From Lineus longissimus (Eukaryota > Nemertea > Pilidiophora > Heteronemertea > Lineidae): a stretch of 60,000 nt of DNA. The translations under genes were made by a program, and so were the position numbers. Under the pieces are notes generated by a model. The model saw only the letters and a list, made by a program, of their open reading frames with translations, was not told the origin of the DNA and searched no databases. The stretch is taken from contig NC_088316.1 in the NCBI RefSeq assembly GCF_910592395.1, positions 18,726,001 through 18,786,000 of the forward strand, read 5' to 3'. Shown here one piece after another: positions 1-15,800 of this stretch; within the stretch, counting starts at the first letter, position 1, and each line of letters starts with the position of its first letter.

Positions 1-3000
1 AGACAATAAGAAAAGGACGACGGTAAACCTCTGGTAAACGTATACAGTTGTAGCCAAGTTGTTGCCTTCGAGTACTACAACGGCTAATCATTGCCATATT
101 GCGATATTGTTCAAAGGACTAATGTAACTAACAATGGAATATCATATAAAGAAATGATGGACATTGATGATGACATTCAAACTGTTTTGAACATCTTCAC
201 AATTGCAAAAAAATAAATATTCGTACGTGCACCATCCATCTGGGAGTGTTTCCATCAATATTGGTGAATATCCGGATGGGCTCAGCACAGTCGCCAAATC
301 GTTGTCTATCCAAAATGTTCGAATGCATTCAAACGACCATACGTCGCTCATTTTGGACCCAAATCTGAATATTCAGAACCTTTAGATCGATGAAACTAGA
401 GTGAAGTGTATACACACAGTGCCCCCGACAAGGCCTTAAGACCATCCATAACGTCGAAGTATGTCACAATTCTTCAACATCCGGTCTGGGTTTGACCCCT
501 CTCCTCCCCTAAGCATAGAAATTGTCGGACCAATGCTTTTTTTACACAAGTGCCTGAAAGACAATTCGAACATAGGTTTAATCACTTCCACCATTTCGAA
601 CATATGGTTCTGCAGTTTACTAAAGTTGGGTCAGTGACTGAAATAGTTGGTATGGCAAGTATTTCCATTTGACCCATGAGGTCGTAGTCGATGCCAAACT
701 TTGGAAACGTCATCCACAGTACATTGGTGAGGTTAAAAACTCTCACGATAAACAGCAACAGTAACGTCATCCTATAAATAGTCCACGGTTTCAACGGTCA
801 ATGAAGTCGTCCAGTTCAGGATCCCGTAACTGGTTGATGAACCGCATTACTTCTTGATGATAGGGCGGTAAATCGAAACCGTTCGCCTCTACTTATGACC
901 GAAATGATATCAGCGGCTCGTAAACGCGAACTGATGAAAACTTCAATCAATGCAGTATGATTATCGATCTTCACAAGTGCAAAAAAATATTGATTTTGAT
1001 ACTTGTATGAAGCGTGCTTTGTAAACTAGAGCCATCATGAAGGTCAGAACACAATACAACTACTACTAGGCCCGATTCGCATGACAAATCTACACAATAC
1101 ACATGCCATAATTGAAAACACAATAGGATAACTGATGCACCAATATCTTCTACGAAAGGAGGCTTAGATGACAAGACTAAACAAGCACCAATTCCGGCAT
1201 TCAAAATATTATGATATCCAGCCATTCGCGGTTAGGATATTTGAAACTCTGGTAGTTCAATTAATTGAACAAACTGTACTTTTTGTCGTAACTAAATGTC
1301 ATGTTTTTCGCCAATTTCTAAACGGGGTATTCATTCCCATCACCACACTGGATATGAACAGCTTTGGGTCTTTCAAGATTGGAAGAGCACCTGTCTTTAT
1401 GAGAACCGTCTTTGATTTACAGTATGTCGGTAGTTGTAGCCTCACACAAGAAATAACAACACCCCCAACCTCTCCATGCTTTAAAACGGATGTGCCGGAA
1501 TGCGTGAGACTTGTTATATGTGCATCCATTGATTAGTGTAGTCATCACAACAGCCAATCGAATCTCGTCGTATCCCCATGTCAAACGGGCAATATCGATT
1601 CTCGCGCAAACATCGTTTTAGACTTGGACGATGTCAGTACAATTGGATAGGTCACGACAGTAAATAAAATATTCTCCGACGGAACTTAAAACTAGCAATT
1701 CCTTTATTGTTTCCCCACATTTCGACAAAAGTGTGTTGGAAGTGGAGCTCACTTGAAATATTTGCATCGGAAGTTGAAGAAGTTTAGCGGACGATGTAAC
1801 GATTGTTACTGCTCAAGATATCGCATGGATTAACTCGCTTAACGATTTATTCGATAAAAATGTGAACTTGAAATGTGTGAGGAATCTCACTACGAAGCAA
1901 CAAATATCAGCTATAAGTTGGATCTCACTTCAGGTACGTTAATTTCTATTGCTTTCAATAGTGCCACGTGTGTTTCCTGCGTTGAATACTCGGCAGGGTT
2001 CACAACCCTTACGAAGAGCTACTTACGACGAAGTAAAAGTATGTACTAAATGCATTTTATCGATGACATTCTTTAGAAATATCCCCGATTTCTTCGGTAG
2101 CTGAGTATCAAAAGTCATTACAAGTGTCGCGTAACTTAATTAGCACATGCCCGTTGGCACCATAGACCTTCATACTTCATACTTCCTATCACCTACGTAT
2201 TACCGCTGCCTACTACATCTGACTCGGATCAAATGCCGTATAAAGCATAAATTTTTGTTTGAAATTATAATAAAACACTGCATGAAAACTATGTTTTGTT
2301 TTTACTGTGTGCTGTAATAAGTACGTATACCCAAATCTAATCTTGCCGATCTCGATTCGATACATTGATGCCATATCTTCCTGAAGGACAAGGAGCATTG
2401 TTTACCTCGGCAAAACATGAACGTCCTAATCCAGAGCTGCCAAGCCTGAAAAAGTTGGTCATCACTTCAGTGTTAGCATCAAGGTGGCTGGATTGCACCC
2501 CATGGCATCACGATACTACGACGCTGAAGTTATTCACATCATGTGTTAATGGAAGTTACTCTTTTTCTCCAATAAACAAGTTCCCCAACGCCTGGAAAGA
2601 CCTTGCCACATTATACAACATTATTGTAGTGGTATTCGCACCACAGCTCAGCTTCAGCAATCTCCGATTAGATCGGAACCGTCACTTTTCACATGACAGA
2701 CGCTTGTAGACTCCCTTTCATATCGCTACTAATGTGGACGTGTTGCAAGAAAAAGCTTTTATCATTCAATGACACAGTCTACATGTTCTATGGGTCAATT
2801 AACTGGACTTTCTACGCTCGAAAATTAACTCGTACATATTGGAGTATTTTTCAACCGTCCGTGTAAACCGTTACATGCTGCATGGACGGAACATGTGAAA
2901 TGTATTGCTTAGCTTTGCTAGCGTAGATCGCATACCGGTCAGAAAAGTCTAATCTTAGCTTGTAGTGCAACCTAATTTTCGTGTTCGCAAATCCAAAACG

Positions 3001-4359
3001 AATATAGTAGTATATCTATATTTTTTTCAGATGTTTGGAAATGTAAATGACACATTCCCGTTTTTGTGCATACGTTTTAGCGCATTTCACCAGCATTGCA
3101 CGATTCGACCATCACCACTGGCATGACAACCTGTCGCCGTAGCTACTTTCATCAGCACCTGATTCATCAACCAGGAGTTGACCAGAGTATCCCAATTCAA
3201 AACTAGCCTCTGTCTATGTCAGGCAATACTCATCGGTCAAAAGAAGTCTTCTGGCGGTTATAATACTATATCAACCTTGTTACCCATGATAATTCCCGAC
3301 TTCACAACTTTGTAGCATTTCTTATGCATACTGTAATTAGCAATCTTTTGGTCCAAGCACGCAATAACCAAGCTTTTGTCTCCAGGGTAATCATCGAATG
3401 ACCACTCCGGGTGAAACTGACGAATATTTGATAACTCGCAATCATGACAATGAGAGAACAAAAGACTCTCTGAGACAATTATCTGTTGGCTTCCGGGGTT
3501 TCTTTCCCAATTGCTTGACCAGGAAAAAGGGATGTTCTGCAATGTCGCATAAAGAGAGAAAAGAAAAATATCTGGAGGCGTTCATAGCCAGTCGATAATT
3601 TACGTCGACAGAGTGGAAGGTGGCGTACGACAGCAATATTCTACGCAGACAAATCGATCGTATAGGTCACTAATAAAACATTTCGAAATTCAATTTCGAT
3701 AAAGTTCCGCCATCGTACACGCGGTTGACCAATGAGTGCGTCGTGGAAAGCACCATCTCATTTGGACCGGTTAGTAGACCACTTACATTACAAAACCATT
3801 TTATTGGCATCAACATTTTTTTTCTTCATTTTCTCCGATGGAGAATCATATTACGAGATCAACCTTTTCTGCAGCCATGCTTGCTCTGTCGGATGACCTA
3901 TGTAACCGTGGCCATAGATATTTCTCCGCATTTCGTTCTACCTAGCGGTTTTATTAGACAGCCAAGGACTAACAGCGGATTATCAAGTTCAAAACTAGAT
4001 ATCTTCTGACAGGCCAAAAAGTGAACATTCACCAAATGGTCCTTGGCTGCGACACCAAGACCACTGCTATTTTACATTACAAACATTGAAATCCAGTGAC
4101 AAAGGCCTTTTAGAACACCCCGTTACTCCTTCAACGGTGGCTAACTCCTAATTAAACGATCGAAGGGTACGACTATCATGGTAACCCAAAAGTAGCGTTA
4201 ATCAAATTAATACTCTATTGGTCTTCCTGCGAAGAGACACCTTATCTCTGGAAGGGAATTAGGAGCAATTTCCGTAGTCTCTAAAATGTCTCTCTTCAAC
4301 GTGTCAGGCCGTTCCTCGGTAGTCATTAATTCTCGCTGATGACACCTGCGGGTAAGGGA

Positions 4360-4470
4360 GTATTAGCCTAGAGGTCTGGGATACCTGGAGTCAAGTTCGG
4401 CCACTGGTATGATATCATCTCAGTTATGATCAGGGGATGAAGTTTGATTCTGGCCTCTCTCCATTCTCTA
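4360..4470 (+). repeat. Possible decayed tRNA-derived repeat
   Basis: TAGCCTAGAGGT at about 4366 fits the pol III A box at 10 of 12 positions. AGTTTGATTCTGG about 70 nt downstream is a degraded B box. No tRNA fold is evident. Confidence 0.3.
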
Positions 4471-7400
4471 ATAGGGAACACTATTCAATCATATATCTTT
4501 CTTCCTATCAGTTTCACTTAACTTCTATTTGATACGCAATAAAATATAGGCTATTATCAACCTAATAAGTAGAATATTTTGAAGAAGACGATACCGATGA
4601 TCAATGGCAAGTTCTTTGCTGATCAATAACTGTTATTCCAGAAAAACAAAGCCTTAAATGTAACACTTCTCAGTCGGAAATGAGGGAATCCATTTAAAGA
4701 TTCGGAAAAAATAATTGAACTTCTTGAATAAGTAAAATACATCGGCTCAAACATTGCTCAGTCGACATTAAGCCACTTCATTGATGCATTATATTACCTC
4801 GCAACATCATTCCGACAACGGTTATTGACTATACCATTCGTGATGATTTCCGTCCAAGGTGTTACGGGACCATTCATTCAATACAACATGGTGTGATAGC
4901 CGTTCTGCAGCTGGTAAGGTGACGAACAGAGCCAGAAGTTTAATAACAAAAGTTCTGTAACTATATTCAAGTCGACACCTGCGAGGCTCAGGTTATAAGC
5001 AGCGCCACTTTTTGATCGGAAATTGTTCGAGTTTGGCGAGGAATCTAATTACATGGCGCGATCAGACGCCACTGGGCGTGTTCCCGCGTAACTTTCATGT
5101 TGTTTTCCCCCTCGAGTTATAACATTTCTTTCTGAACGAGACGACATCTATGGAATTGAATGTTTACCCATTTTTGGAACGGCACCAAAGAAAAATGAAA
5201 CCGTCTAGACTAAACTGACTGTCCACCGCGTTCTGAGCAAAGATAACCATATGCGTCACATTCGCGCAATCCCACCGTACGCTCTATGAAAGAAATAAAG
5301 GTTTTTGAACTTAAATGGCTTTTCGACCAACACAATGCAACCTCATGGCATACTGCTTCTTGGGTACAACGAAACCAGATACTTGACATATCCATGTACA
5401 TTGTAGATTGTCGCCTATCCCCCCATGCAGTAACCACGAGTTTTCATTATTAAAGACCGTGTTGACGTATGTGGGGGTGGGGTACACATTGTTCATACTC
5501 AATATAAACCTGGTCGCCGTAGGCATCACTGATGATGTTTCTTTGAATCATCGACCTTTTCTTGAATGCAGATGACCACGCCTGGTAAACAGTATATGCG
5601 TGTTTTTTTTACAATACAGAAATTTTTCATTGAATGCTTCACTGACACCAAGGTTAATGCTTCGTATCTACAGGATCTTTTTTCACTTGGTCTAAAGCAA
5701 CGCTACCCTCCCTCTCCCCACACCCGGTCAGCAATCGACGCAATTCCGACGCTTGTTTTTCGTTAGTCAGGACTTTACAGGGTCATAGGATAAGCCGTTG
5801 CCACTTTTTACATGGTTTCTAAAACATTTCGACATGAATTCACCAGTCCTGTTCATTTTGTGTGTTTGAAATTATTTCAAAAGTCATAGAGATCTAAATT
5901 CTTGAAAAAGAAATTTAAGCAAATGTTTTAGCAGTGGTTTTCCTCTGCTGTTTTTATTTTCTCAGCGACTACGTCTTCACCTGTGAATCATCTGACTCTT
6001 AAACTCCTCATCCAAAGATGAGCATGGTAAATTCACTATGTGATGAAACCATGTTTGAAGTTGCTGCATTCAATTTACTGGCTAGAAACTGAATCAAGTG
6101 GATTGTGTTACAGGAATAGCGTGATTTGTCGGCGACGCGGTGCCTTGAAGCTTCAGATAAAGGATGTTGGAATTGATCAGGAAATAGTGCAGTAGTCGTC
6201 GGATTCAATACCAGCAGCCTAGAATGAAAACCGTGGAGATTTTAGTTCGGGTACATCACGACAACATCAAGAAGAACGTTGTTAAGTTATTCCTTATATA
6301 GGCAGGATACCGTTCGCCACGAAATCGCCTCATCTCTAATTGTGTGGAGACAGGGTTTGTCTCGAGATCACACTATAGCGAATGTTGTGAACATACAAGA
6401 GATCACAACCCACTGTTCCCGTATATCCAGTATTTTTCAAAATGGTTTTTTTCTCTGCATATCCCGTATTATTTGATAAAATATATGTGTGGGCATAATA
6501 TCACAATATTGAATATTCGATACTTCAGGCCAGTTTTCAAGCGATCTGTATACTTATTGGCTTTCTGGTTGTGACTTGGTCTTATCGCGACCGATTTTCA
6601 ACAACACCTCATTGTTTGCCAGTAAAATCGACATTTGACGATCGATCGACAGCAAATCGTGTAATTTCGGTCTACGATAGCGATGATTCATCATGATTTT
6701 CTCAATCAGTCGCCAGGAAAAAGTTGGACGTCGAAAACAATTAACAGCTCAGGCAGCGCGAGGGTGACAAATGTAAAGTCTAGCCTTGCCAAAAGATCCA
6801 AGATCACAAAAAAAAATGCACCAACAAACAATGCGCCTGAACACAAACATATCAAAGAACTATGTTTTCATCCACCCCGTCATTCTTTCAACAGGAACGA
6901 TTATATGCTCAATATAGTTCACCAGATGTTAGCCCCGGTACCTTGTATTTATACCATGCCAAACATCATTATAGCAGTACTTTGATCTTTGGCTCATTCG
7001 ATGGAGAAAAGAAACAAATTGAGTAAATTGGACGAAATGCCGGATTTGGCATTTTGTAAGGAGCCCCTTTTGCGAATAGCTTGATAGGTTTTCCATGTTG
7101 ACAATTTGTACACGATTATCGAGTAAATTGTATTTTGCGAGCTGAAGAGCAACCACAGGGTGTAATACATTGTTGAACAAGAAAGCGAAAGGTTCAATTT
7201 GTGATGCGAAAAGAAGAAAGAGAAAGGAGAATCGAGTGGCATTTTTAGTAAGAGATGAAATGGATGGCTTAGTACGGCAGCATGGATTCTAACGACCAAT
7301 ATGATCACATCGACGCACACATTACTTATTAACAACCAACTTTTAATTTGCTGGTACATGGTGTCAATGTCCACGCCGTCTATTTTCATACTTCTCATCA

Positions 7401-10380
7401 CCATGTCTAATCAATCAGCACATTGAATACCATCACCTAGTCCAGACGTCCCATCTTTCAACCATATACACGAATAGGGCTTCCCATCAAAGGCGTCCAG
7501 CTGAGACTTTCAGGCGAGGCTTATACGGTCCACACCTAGAAAAGTCAGTCCTCTATCTGATTTCTGCAACTCTCTTTGAAGTTCTTAATGAACACCCAAT
7601 TGTTGCATCTGGTCGATAGCGGCCTTGTGGCCTCTTGAAATGCCACTAGCCTATAGCCGTGTCATCTCTGGCGATAAATCGATGGCGCTCTGTGTCAGTC
7701 ACTCGAAGGTAGCCAGATAGACTTTTACAAAGGGAGAAGACGGAAGAGAATAATGACCCCATGGACTGCCAAATCAGAGGATAAAATGTGTGCTTTTCAG
7801 ATGCCGCTCGATATTACAACCGCACATCAACTTCCGCGATTGCTCCATAGATCACCATTAAACGCCCTACCTGCTTATACTCAAATCCTCAAATCCTCAC
7901 CGAGTGACAGGTATTCTGTTACCTGCTGAGAGAATATTCAGACGAATTTGTTCATATTTCATATCTCAATTTGATATAGACATAACGCCGTAAATCATCC
8001 TATTCCATGAAATTCGTTCTACTTAAAGTGCAATCGAGTGTGCAATCCTCTGGTCAGTGGATGTTACTCGGAGTCGATATTCTATGAGGCGTTTAGAACA
8101 CTACGTAGGATGACTACTAACCAAAGTTAGCAAGAATTCAACATTGATAAAATCTCTGCCGGTCCCCTACAAAAGCCGGTATGCAAATACAAGTATGGGT
8201 CGCTTTTGGTAACTGTTTGAATTCAAATGATACCTTAACAAAGCGTTAAAAATACAATCTAATAACATGCGACCAGGCCAGGTTCAAGGTCTGCCCTTTT
8301 TCTACTTGATATTTGGTATTCCATAACTCGCCCTAAAAGGGGTAGAAAGTGGTAAATCATCAATGATGCTCTTCTACCACTCGTATAATCTTCGCAACCC
8401 CACTTAAACAATTAGTTCCGACGGCCTTTACGACCAGTCAAACATTTTGCTCCAACTTGACCAATTAGCCATATCGCATTCGGCAGATAAGTACGTTCAA
8501 ATTTCCGAGGGATTGATTGTTCTAATTTGAATAAGCCGAAGTGATTGCCTCATACGTAATTCAATCAATCACCAGGACTGAAAACTCAAGCTGAACTGAC
8601 TGAAATACACCGCCCAGTCTTTCCATCAGTACGATATAATAGCGACCCCTAAAATACCATTTCGACTACAAATTCGCTAATGTTGGCTATTTGTTCACTA
8701 TAAGAAACTCAGACGAAAATAGTGTTGATGTATCACAAGGAGGTCGATAGTTCGAATCCCCTCGGATTTTTTTCACACATTTTCAGTTTCCAAGTTGGTC
8801 CTTCCCGAACCTTTCTCTAAAGAGTGCAATATGGTTTTCCTTCAGTATGATACAGTGAAGATGATATAGTAGTTCCAGGGCCATTGCACTTGTTGGCAGT
8901 GTTTGTTGACAAGAGGAACAAAAGACATTTCGCCATTTCACAGCACCACTTTGTCACTGAAACTTTCATAAAAGGGAAGGATATCCCCAGCCAAGAACAA
9001 AGACAAGCTTTCACAAAAGGCTCACTACCCCAAACGAAAAGCTGAAGATCACGAAGTCAGAACCTAATCACAATTGTCGTCACACAATGCAGACAATAAA
9101 GTTCTAACTAATCCGCACCAAAAACCTTTGTCTCGACCTAAAGCTATTCACCGTCACACCCGTGCGCGTAGCTACTATACTGCATGGTCAGCATTTCATG
9201 TATGTGTCACTGTCAATGGCACATTTGCATAACACGGCTCGCTTGATGGCGTAACGTATTATACGCGTGTACTCAAAGTCAGTCCCTGCCTAAATGGCAA
9301 GGCGAACACATGTAGTGTGTGGTAGGCCTGTATTAATGCAGGCATCTGTCCACTTGAATTTGCGAATGCATGTGATAATCGAGTCAAATTTTCTTGTGAT
9401 ATATTCTAAAAGGACCTTCATTCCTTTGGTTGCCTTCGTTAATCTTAATGATATAGTGAACATGATAAATAACTTGGTAAGTTTAGTATTAGGGCATTGT
9501 TCTATGTTGAAGGAGATGTGGTATAGTGTATTAAGAAGCACGTGTAAGCTCTCCTACTGAGCTATTCTGACATGTCTGAGGTAACAGTTGTGATCATGTG
9601 CGCGTGGGCGATGGGTAGCCGGGCACTGAAACCCATCCTTCATCTATTCATTGCAACTCACTTTTATGTCGACCGATCGACCTTGTTCTTTATTGAAATG
9701 GATTTGTCTGTCAAATACCATGGGTTATAATTTCGGCGAAATTACCAAGAATTGTCATAAATGGCCTAAAACCACTTGAGGTATGACAAGTTTCCGGGCT
9801 TTATACTGATTTATTATGGCTTTTTGACAACCAAAGTCAAGCGTGCTGTCGTGTCTGAAACCCATCTGGCTGCCAAGTAAATTGACTTTGATTTTTAAAA
9901 ACAACTGTGTATAAATCATATCAAGATTAATGGAATGACGTTGGCAATGGGATTACATCCACAGTAATTGGTCAGCGCACGATACCATAATGAAGCATAT
10001 GAAACTATCGAATTGAGGCACTGACTATGTACATCGTCCTCCATCATCATATTCTTCATCGCCACAAAGGTATCATGGCCAAAGACTAGACCTTTGCCAA
10101 TAATTGGTCGACGATCCCTTCACACTTGAAGCTTCTCTCTCCATTCCTTGTACGGAGTGCAACTATATGTTTGCTTATCATCCACCAGTATCCCCATGTA
10201 ATACGGCAATCACACTTTTGCGAAATGACCAAAATCTCCCGTGAAGATTCACCCTTTAGTTACCAAATGTTCAAGCCGGTGAAAAGGGCATACAAAATAC
10301 ATTTTAGAAGGCAGGCTAGTTCATTGGCGGCATAGGATAGTTTACCCTGGCACATGCACGTCAGCAGTCAGCTCAACAGC

Positions 10381-10659
10381 TTAATAAACGAGGCATAACA
10401 TCAGCCTTGAATAAATGCAGTGAGAAGCCAAAACATAAGTCTTTCTTCTTCCAATGTGCCCCTGGCATGGCAGGAGATATTTTGTAATATCGGAAACAAG
10501 AAGGTGTCCGTTTAGCATTTTGTCTTCATACTGTGTCGTAACAGAAGTGCCCAAGGCTTCGTTTCTACGGTCATCTGCATTTCTGGTGACATTCCCCGCA
10601 TGCTTGTCCTTCTCTTCCTCGAGGAATTTGACCATATCGTGCAAAATGATACCCTTCAT
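10381..10659 (-). CDS. Unrecognised open frame of 92 codons
   Basis: It starts MKGIILHDMVKFLEEEKDKH and runs to TAA. The first 65 residues are charged, helix-like and use coding-like codons. The last part does not. No family is recognised. The opposite strand is also open over part of it, which weakens the case. Confidence 0.2.
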   Translation of the reverse strand: MKGIILHDMVKFLEEEKDKHAGNVTRNADDRRNEALGTSVTTQYEDKMLNGHLLVSDITKYLLPCQGHIGRRKTYVLASHCIYSRLMLCLVY

Positions 10660-12811
10660 GTCATATCGACAATTCTAACGCCAAACCATCAGGAGATTCC
10701 AAAAAAGATATTGCGGTAGTGTCCTATCGCTCGTTTGCGAGGTGCTTCGTGCTTCTGTTCGAGTCTCTGACTTAGTTAACGTGATGCACGTACTGCCACA
10801 CAGATGCTCCTTTTCATGAATACTTGGGTCATCCACATACATCTCGAATAGTGTTACTGATAATGCTGTCATTTGCGTTGCATGCCTAATTGGCAAGGAA
10901 GATGCGCGTCTGTTGGAATCCAATGTATTAATTCAAGATAGATAATCCAGAATAAATATTTTGATTCGGATTGTTTTTCTTGAAATTCCACATCCACTAC
11001 AGTCTTGGCAGGTGTTTTCCGTCTGTTTTGATGTGAGACCTGCCGTGAACCCCGGTAAAGTAGTGGCAAGTAAATATACCTATAGCAAAGCTCAGCAAGT
11101 ACAATGTAGGCAGTTGGTCAATATCATAGGGCAGTTCAAATTTATCTCACCAAACAATATTCATGAACGTAGAATATTGAACTCGCATTGTTCTCTTCTG
11201 TGTACACAGGTCCTTGAACAAATTAAGGCAATGCATTAGATTCAAGCTCATCGTACAAATCAGTGAGTTAAAGTCTGATATTGTAGACATATGTGGCAAC
11301 ATTCCTTTTCCACAATAAGTCCTTGTAATTTAAATTCATAAGACGGCCTTACATGTTTCCATATCGGACATTACCTTATGGCGCTGATCACATCTGCATA
11401 AATCAGCCCATGACCGTCTGGTATCCCTACAAAGGAACCGGCATGTAACCGCGATACAAGAAGATCTTTGTTGATGATCACTTTGATCACGAAAAGTGAC
11501 TATTAGGAGGATAGCTGACAATACTCAAGGAAATATACTATGCCATTTGTCTGACGGGTGATGGATGCCCTTACCTGAGGGAAATGTTGATGCTACGGAA
11601 ATAAAGCCAACTGACGTGGCCATTTTCTGATTGACGAAAACTGATTCGCTACGTCCCAAGTGACGATACGTTTGTATAAACGACGATTAAGGGGTGAAGG
11701 GTATTGTCTATTTGTTCCCAAGTAATCGTTTGGCGAGGAGATGAAGGGTCATTTTGGGAAAGCTTCTGCCAAGGGGACTGGTGGTAAATATGTATGTTAC
11801 GCCTGGAATGAGTCCCTTGCCAGTATTATTCTTTGACATAAGAATGTATTCAGTCTAACACGAAAGTGTTCAAACGTGGCAGAATGCTCCGCGCCCTTCC
11901 AACTACCCCTCCCCAGCCCTCCGAGTGTGGATTACGACAGATACGGTAGCTGATGTCGAGTTTTAGTATCATTAACCTTGGTCTACCGGTCAACACAAAC
12001 ATCACCTGCGGGAACACTGTCATAGGCAATTTGTCGATGTGACATTGGTCACTCGTTCGCCTTGGATCAAGCCTGATCCCAGATAAGTCCCTGGTCGCCT
12101 CAATGGATAATGTTGTGATTGAATGACAAATGATGCCGCGTCTGTCTCACCATTCCAGATGGGAAGCGCTGGTATAAACCCGACGGCTGATTGAACCTTA
12201 TCAAAGAGACATCCACATGAGCCGTCAAGGCTACTCCGGACGTGTCAACAATGAAATTAGCGAGCAAATCGGCAGTATGGTCATGGGTGATCATTTTGTA
12301 GATCAGGATCGTTTCCTAAATTCGCTTCTGTAGCCGAATGCTTCTAGAATACAATCACTATTGATACTAAGCGACGTCCCGAATTATACATATCAACACT
12401 ATACATCAGCTGTCGACTGCCAAGTCACCATCTTTTCTACAGCTGTAGGCCTACAGTTTTCGATTTGCACATAAAATGGAAATATTCATATTGAGCATAT
12501 CGTACATGTTTTCTTATGTTTTCAACTCGGTCTCGTTCTCACCCTGAAACACTATTGTTAGACTACCTTCGGCGCCCCGCATTCATCTTTCTGGAACCCT
12601 ATAGGCTTGTTCATCACCAAGAAGTATTTAAAGCATACCAATGTTATTCGGGAATGTAGGCCTTGACGTTTTTGCGGTAAATTGAGCGCTCTACCTCGGT
12701 CTAACGAGCTTTGACACCAGTCAACAAGATCCGCCTGTCTTCCAAATTCATTCTCGTATTAGCAATCAATAACGAAGGGCCTTCAAACACGTGGTAGTTG
12801 GCAGGTTTGTG

Positions 12812-12829
12812 CCCCCCCCCCCCCCCCCC
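12812..12829. repeat. Poly(C) tract, 18 nt
   Basis: Uninterrupted C run in a region without a gene. Confidence 0.95.
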
Positions 12830-15800
12830 TCATAGCTACGGGCATGCATGCATCCCACCACGCCAATTCGATGAAGCGAGGCATGCCTGTCCTCTTTTAC
12901 ATGTTTCTTTCCTTTGTGCATTTGGTGAAGAAGCAATCATAACAAGGCGGTTTCAAATTGCAATCCATTCAAAACACGTCAGTGGCACACTAGAAAGAAA
13001 TCAAGAAGATTACCTCGTAGCACATTGCTATCCTTTTCTTCTACATCTCTGTCTGTTTCTCAGACAAAAAGTGTAACAAATTAACAAAACGCTAGCTTAT
13101 TTTAGTGACAAGATGACATACAACCAACAACTGTGACTGTTTGCGGAATGGCAAAATACCTCCGACAGTAATTTATCAGCGCAGCCGATATACTGGAAAA
13201 ATTTAAGAAAACATCTTTTGGAATCTTCGCAAGATGAACAAGCAACACAGTTTTCTCCTACGAATTATGTAGGGGCGCTCAAGACAACAGGTTCATCCCG
13301 CCAAGATCCGCATAGCGAGACTGGCTGAGAGACAAACAGGACAATCACCGACACTAAATGACATTAAATTTAGCCTTTCAGCGATTGAATTGTCCAATTA
13401 TTTTGTTTGACTTCCTGCGGAATTAAATACGACCATTGCCTCCATGACTCTTTCGACGCCAAGAAGGATCTCATACTAACTATTTCAAGGTAAGAGATGA
13501 GAAGACAGTAATGGTCGTATCATATAACTTAGTTCCTATCAGTTGCGGCTATAAGATGATGAAGCAAAATGGCCTTAATGAATTGACTTTTTTTCTGTTG
13601 TTTATCCCACGAACAATCCAATCTAAAATGTGGTTTTAAAATAGATAACAACTTAAACATTTCCTATCATGTTTCGCCTTTTTTTTTACCTTAAAGCTTT
13701 TTCACAGCGTACAAGGTAGGCGCTAAGAGCAACTAGCATGCCAATTATTACACCAGGTATTGTTTAAAACTTCCTGGGATGAGTGTTTGTAATAATGAGT
13801 TGGATATGCAGTGCAATAGTTCGTTATTCCCTCACTAGTGTATTTTTTCCAATTCCTCGTGCAACTTTAATAGAAGATGAACGATTAGGAGTGTTGCTTG
13901 AATGAATGAACTTGATGGGGCCACTTACCTTCGTAGTTTGTCGTTTGTAAGGGTTGTGAAACCTGCCTTTTTTCGGCCAGATATAAGAAATGGAACATTC
14001 ACCTCGTAATATATCACAAGCAGGGTTATTTCCAAACGGCCCAGGGGGAGACCAATATCATGCGGAAAGGTCAATTTACTTAACAGTTATTCGTTAGCGT
14101 TATATGTGCCAAAACTGAGTAATCACTAACAGTTGCGTCTGCCGATGAGATATCCTGGTTGCACCTGGGGGACTTCAAAACACTTTTTATATAGGGCTTA
14201 ACTCTCTGGAAAGCAAGTGATGAGTTCAAGAACCTCAGAACCTGCCGCCGAACCAATACCACTGACAGTCAAAAACAACAACAGCGTTTGAAATACGCTT
14301 AACAACAAGTCGTATGTTATATTGTAGTAACAAAGAGCCGAAATCATCTTTTTAAACCGATCATAAAAATCAATGTTTATTAGCAGCGTATTTTTACCAG
14401 TTCTTGTAACATTCTTATCGATCAGGAGGACTGTGTAATGAATGGGACGAAGAAAAGTACTCCCAACCGCAACAGTGAACAATAAAGTAGGAATCTCTAA
14501 AAGTGCCACAGCAACTTAGACCGGCTTTTTCCCATTTTCTGCCACTCTCAGGAAGTTTTGTGTTAGAACAGGTATGATAAGCTGTTTCTTCATTGCCCCG
14601 ATTCCTCCCACGAATTTAGCATTCAGCTGAGAGATTACATTGTCAATCTGGTTGCTTTTTTTTCTACTGTTCAGTGTCTCCAAGGACTACTGTAGTAACA
14701 ATATTGAACTTCTGAACATTTCTGTATGAGGAATATCATAGTGTGTCTTAGGATGTTAACGCGGATACTCAATTTTAGTAACAACCCAGAGCAAATTGTA
14801 TGAGAAGTAACGCTGACAAGGTAAATAATTATGTAAAAGCTTTGTTTATTGCGCTATTGTTAAGAAAAAAATTGTTTGTAAATGTAGATGATAAATCACA
14901 AGTTAAATGGTGTCATCTGTGATAAATAGGCGATTCTCCCAAGAAAAGATTTTCGTTAGATTTTGAAATAATCGCCGTTATAACAAATTTACCAATTCGC
15001 AAGAATCTAAGATCTTCACGTTTTGTTTCCAGTAACCGAAAGCAACACATTTTATAATTTCTCTGGTGCAATGTACTTTTTGTCTAACATGCAAGCCATT
15101 TCATGGAAGGTAGCATTTCATGGCTAATTAGTTAACATCAGTATGACCACGTGCGTTACAGGTGCTACATTTCTTTTAAATCATCATACCCATCCAGTTA
15201 TTTTCATCTCGGTTAATATTTTTAAACGCGTTCACGGTCATTGCCTTGATTCCAAGCTGCTGTCAGATTCATTCAGATAATATATTCATGGGTAATCAGG
15301 TAATGGTAATTAGTTATTGCTGCAAACGAAACAGAATATATTCGCTAAGTTAACGATCAACTCAAATTATACTTTGAGATAAATCAGACCGAAAATATAG
15401 CTCGTATTCACTCTGAATGATGTTACAACTCGAATGAGCTTCCCAGCATGGCTGATATGTGGCAGCAGCCATACGATGTGTCACGTAGAAAGTGACAGGA
15501 TTCTTCTATCACTTGACTACATGACATATATGTACTATTGATTTCAACGCATGTCTTACTCGTTGAACTCATTGATTGCAATGGCTCTGAAGCATATTCG
15601 AAGTACACAGCGTACGATAATGTCTGACCATTAATTGACCGATGATATTGACATTGACTAGTAATTTGCACCCACCTACTAGGGTTAAAGCCAATTTGTT
15701 TGCAATAAACCACCTCTCACCTCAGCTATCAAAACTACTGGGAACTAAATCATGCATATATCGAGTAATAACGAAATAATACATCACGCTTGTTTCCCCT

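Noticed and set aside
490-520. GGGTTTGACCCC, B-box-like
   Set aside because: No A box upstream and no tRNA fold.
1168-1536. 122-codon open frame
   Set aside because: No family motif, overlapped by an open frame on the other strand, and no splice signals of note.
6994-7404. 136-codon open frame on the - strand
   Set aside because: Its composition looks like translated AT-rich non-coding DNA; no motif or conserved pattern.
8740-8770. AGTTCGAATCCCC, a tRNA-like B box
   Set aside because: The T-arm does not pair and no A box was found at a suitable distance.
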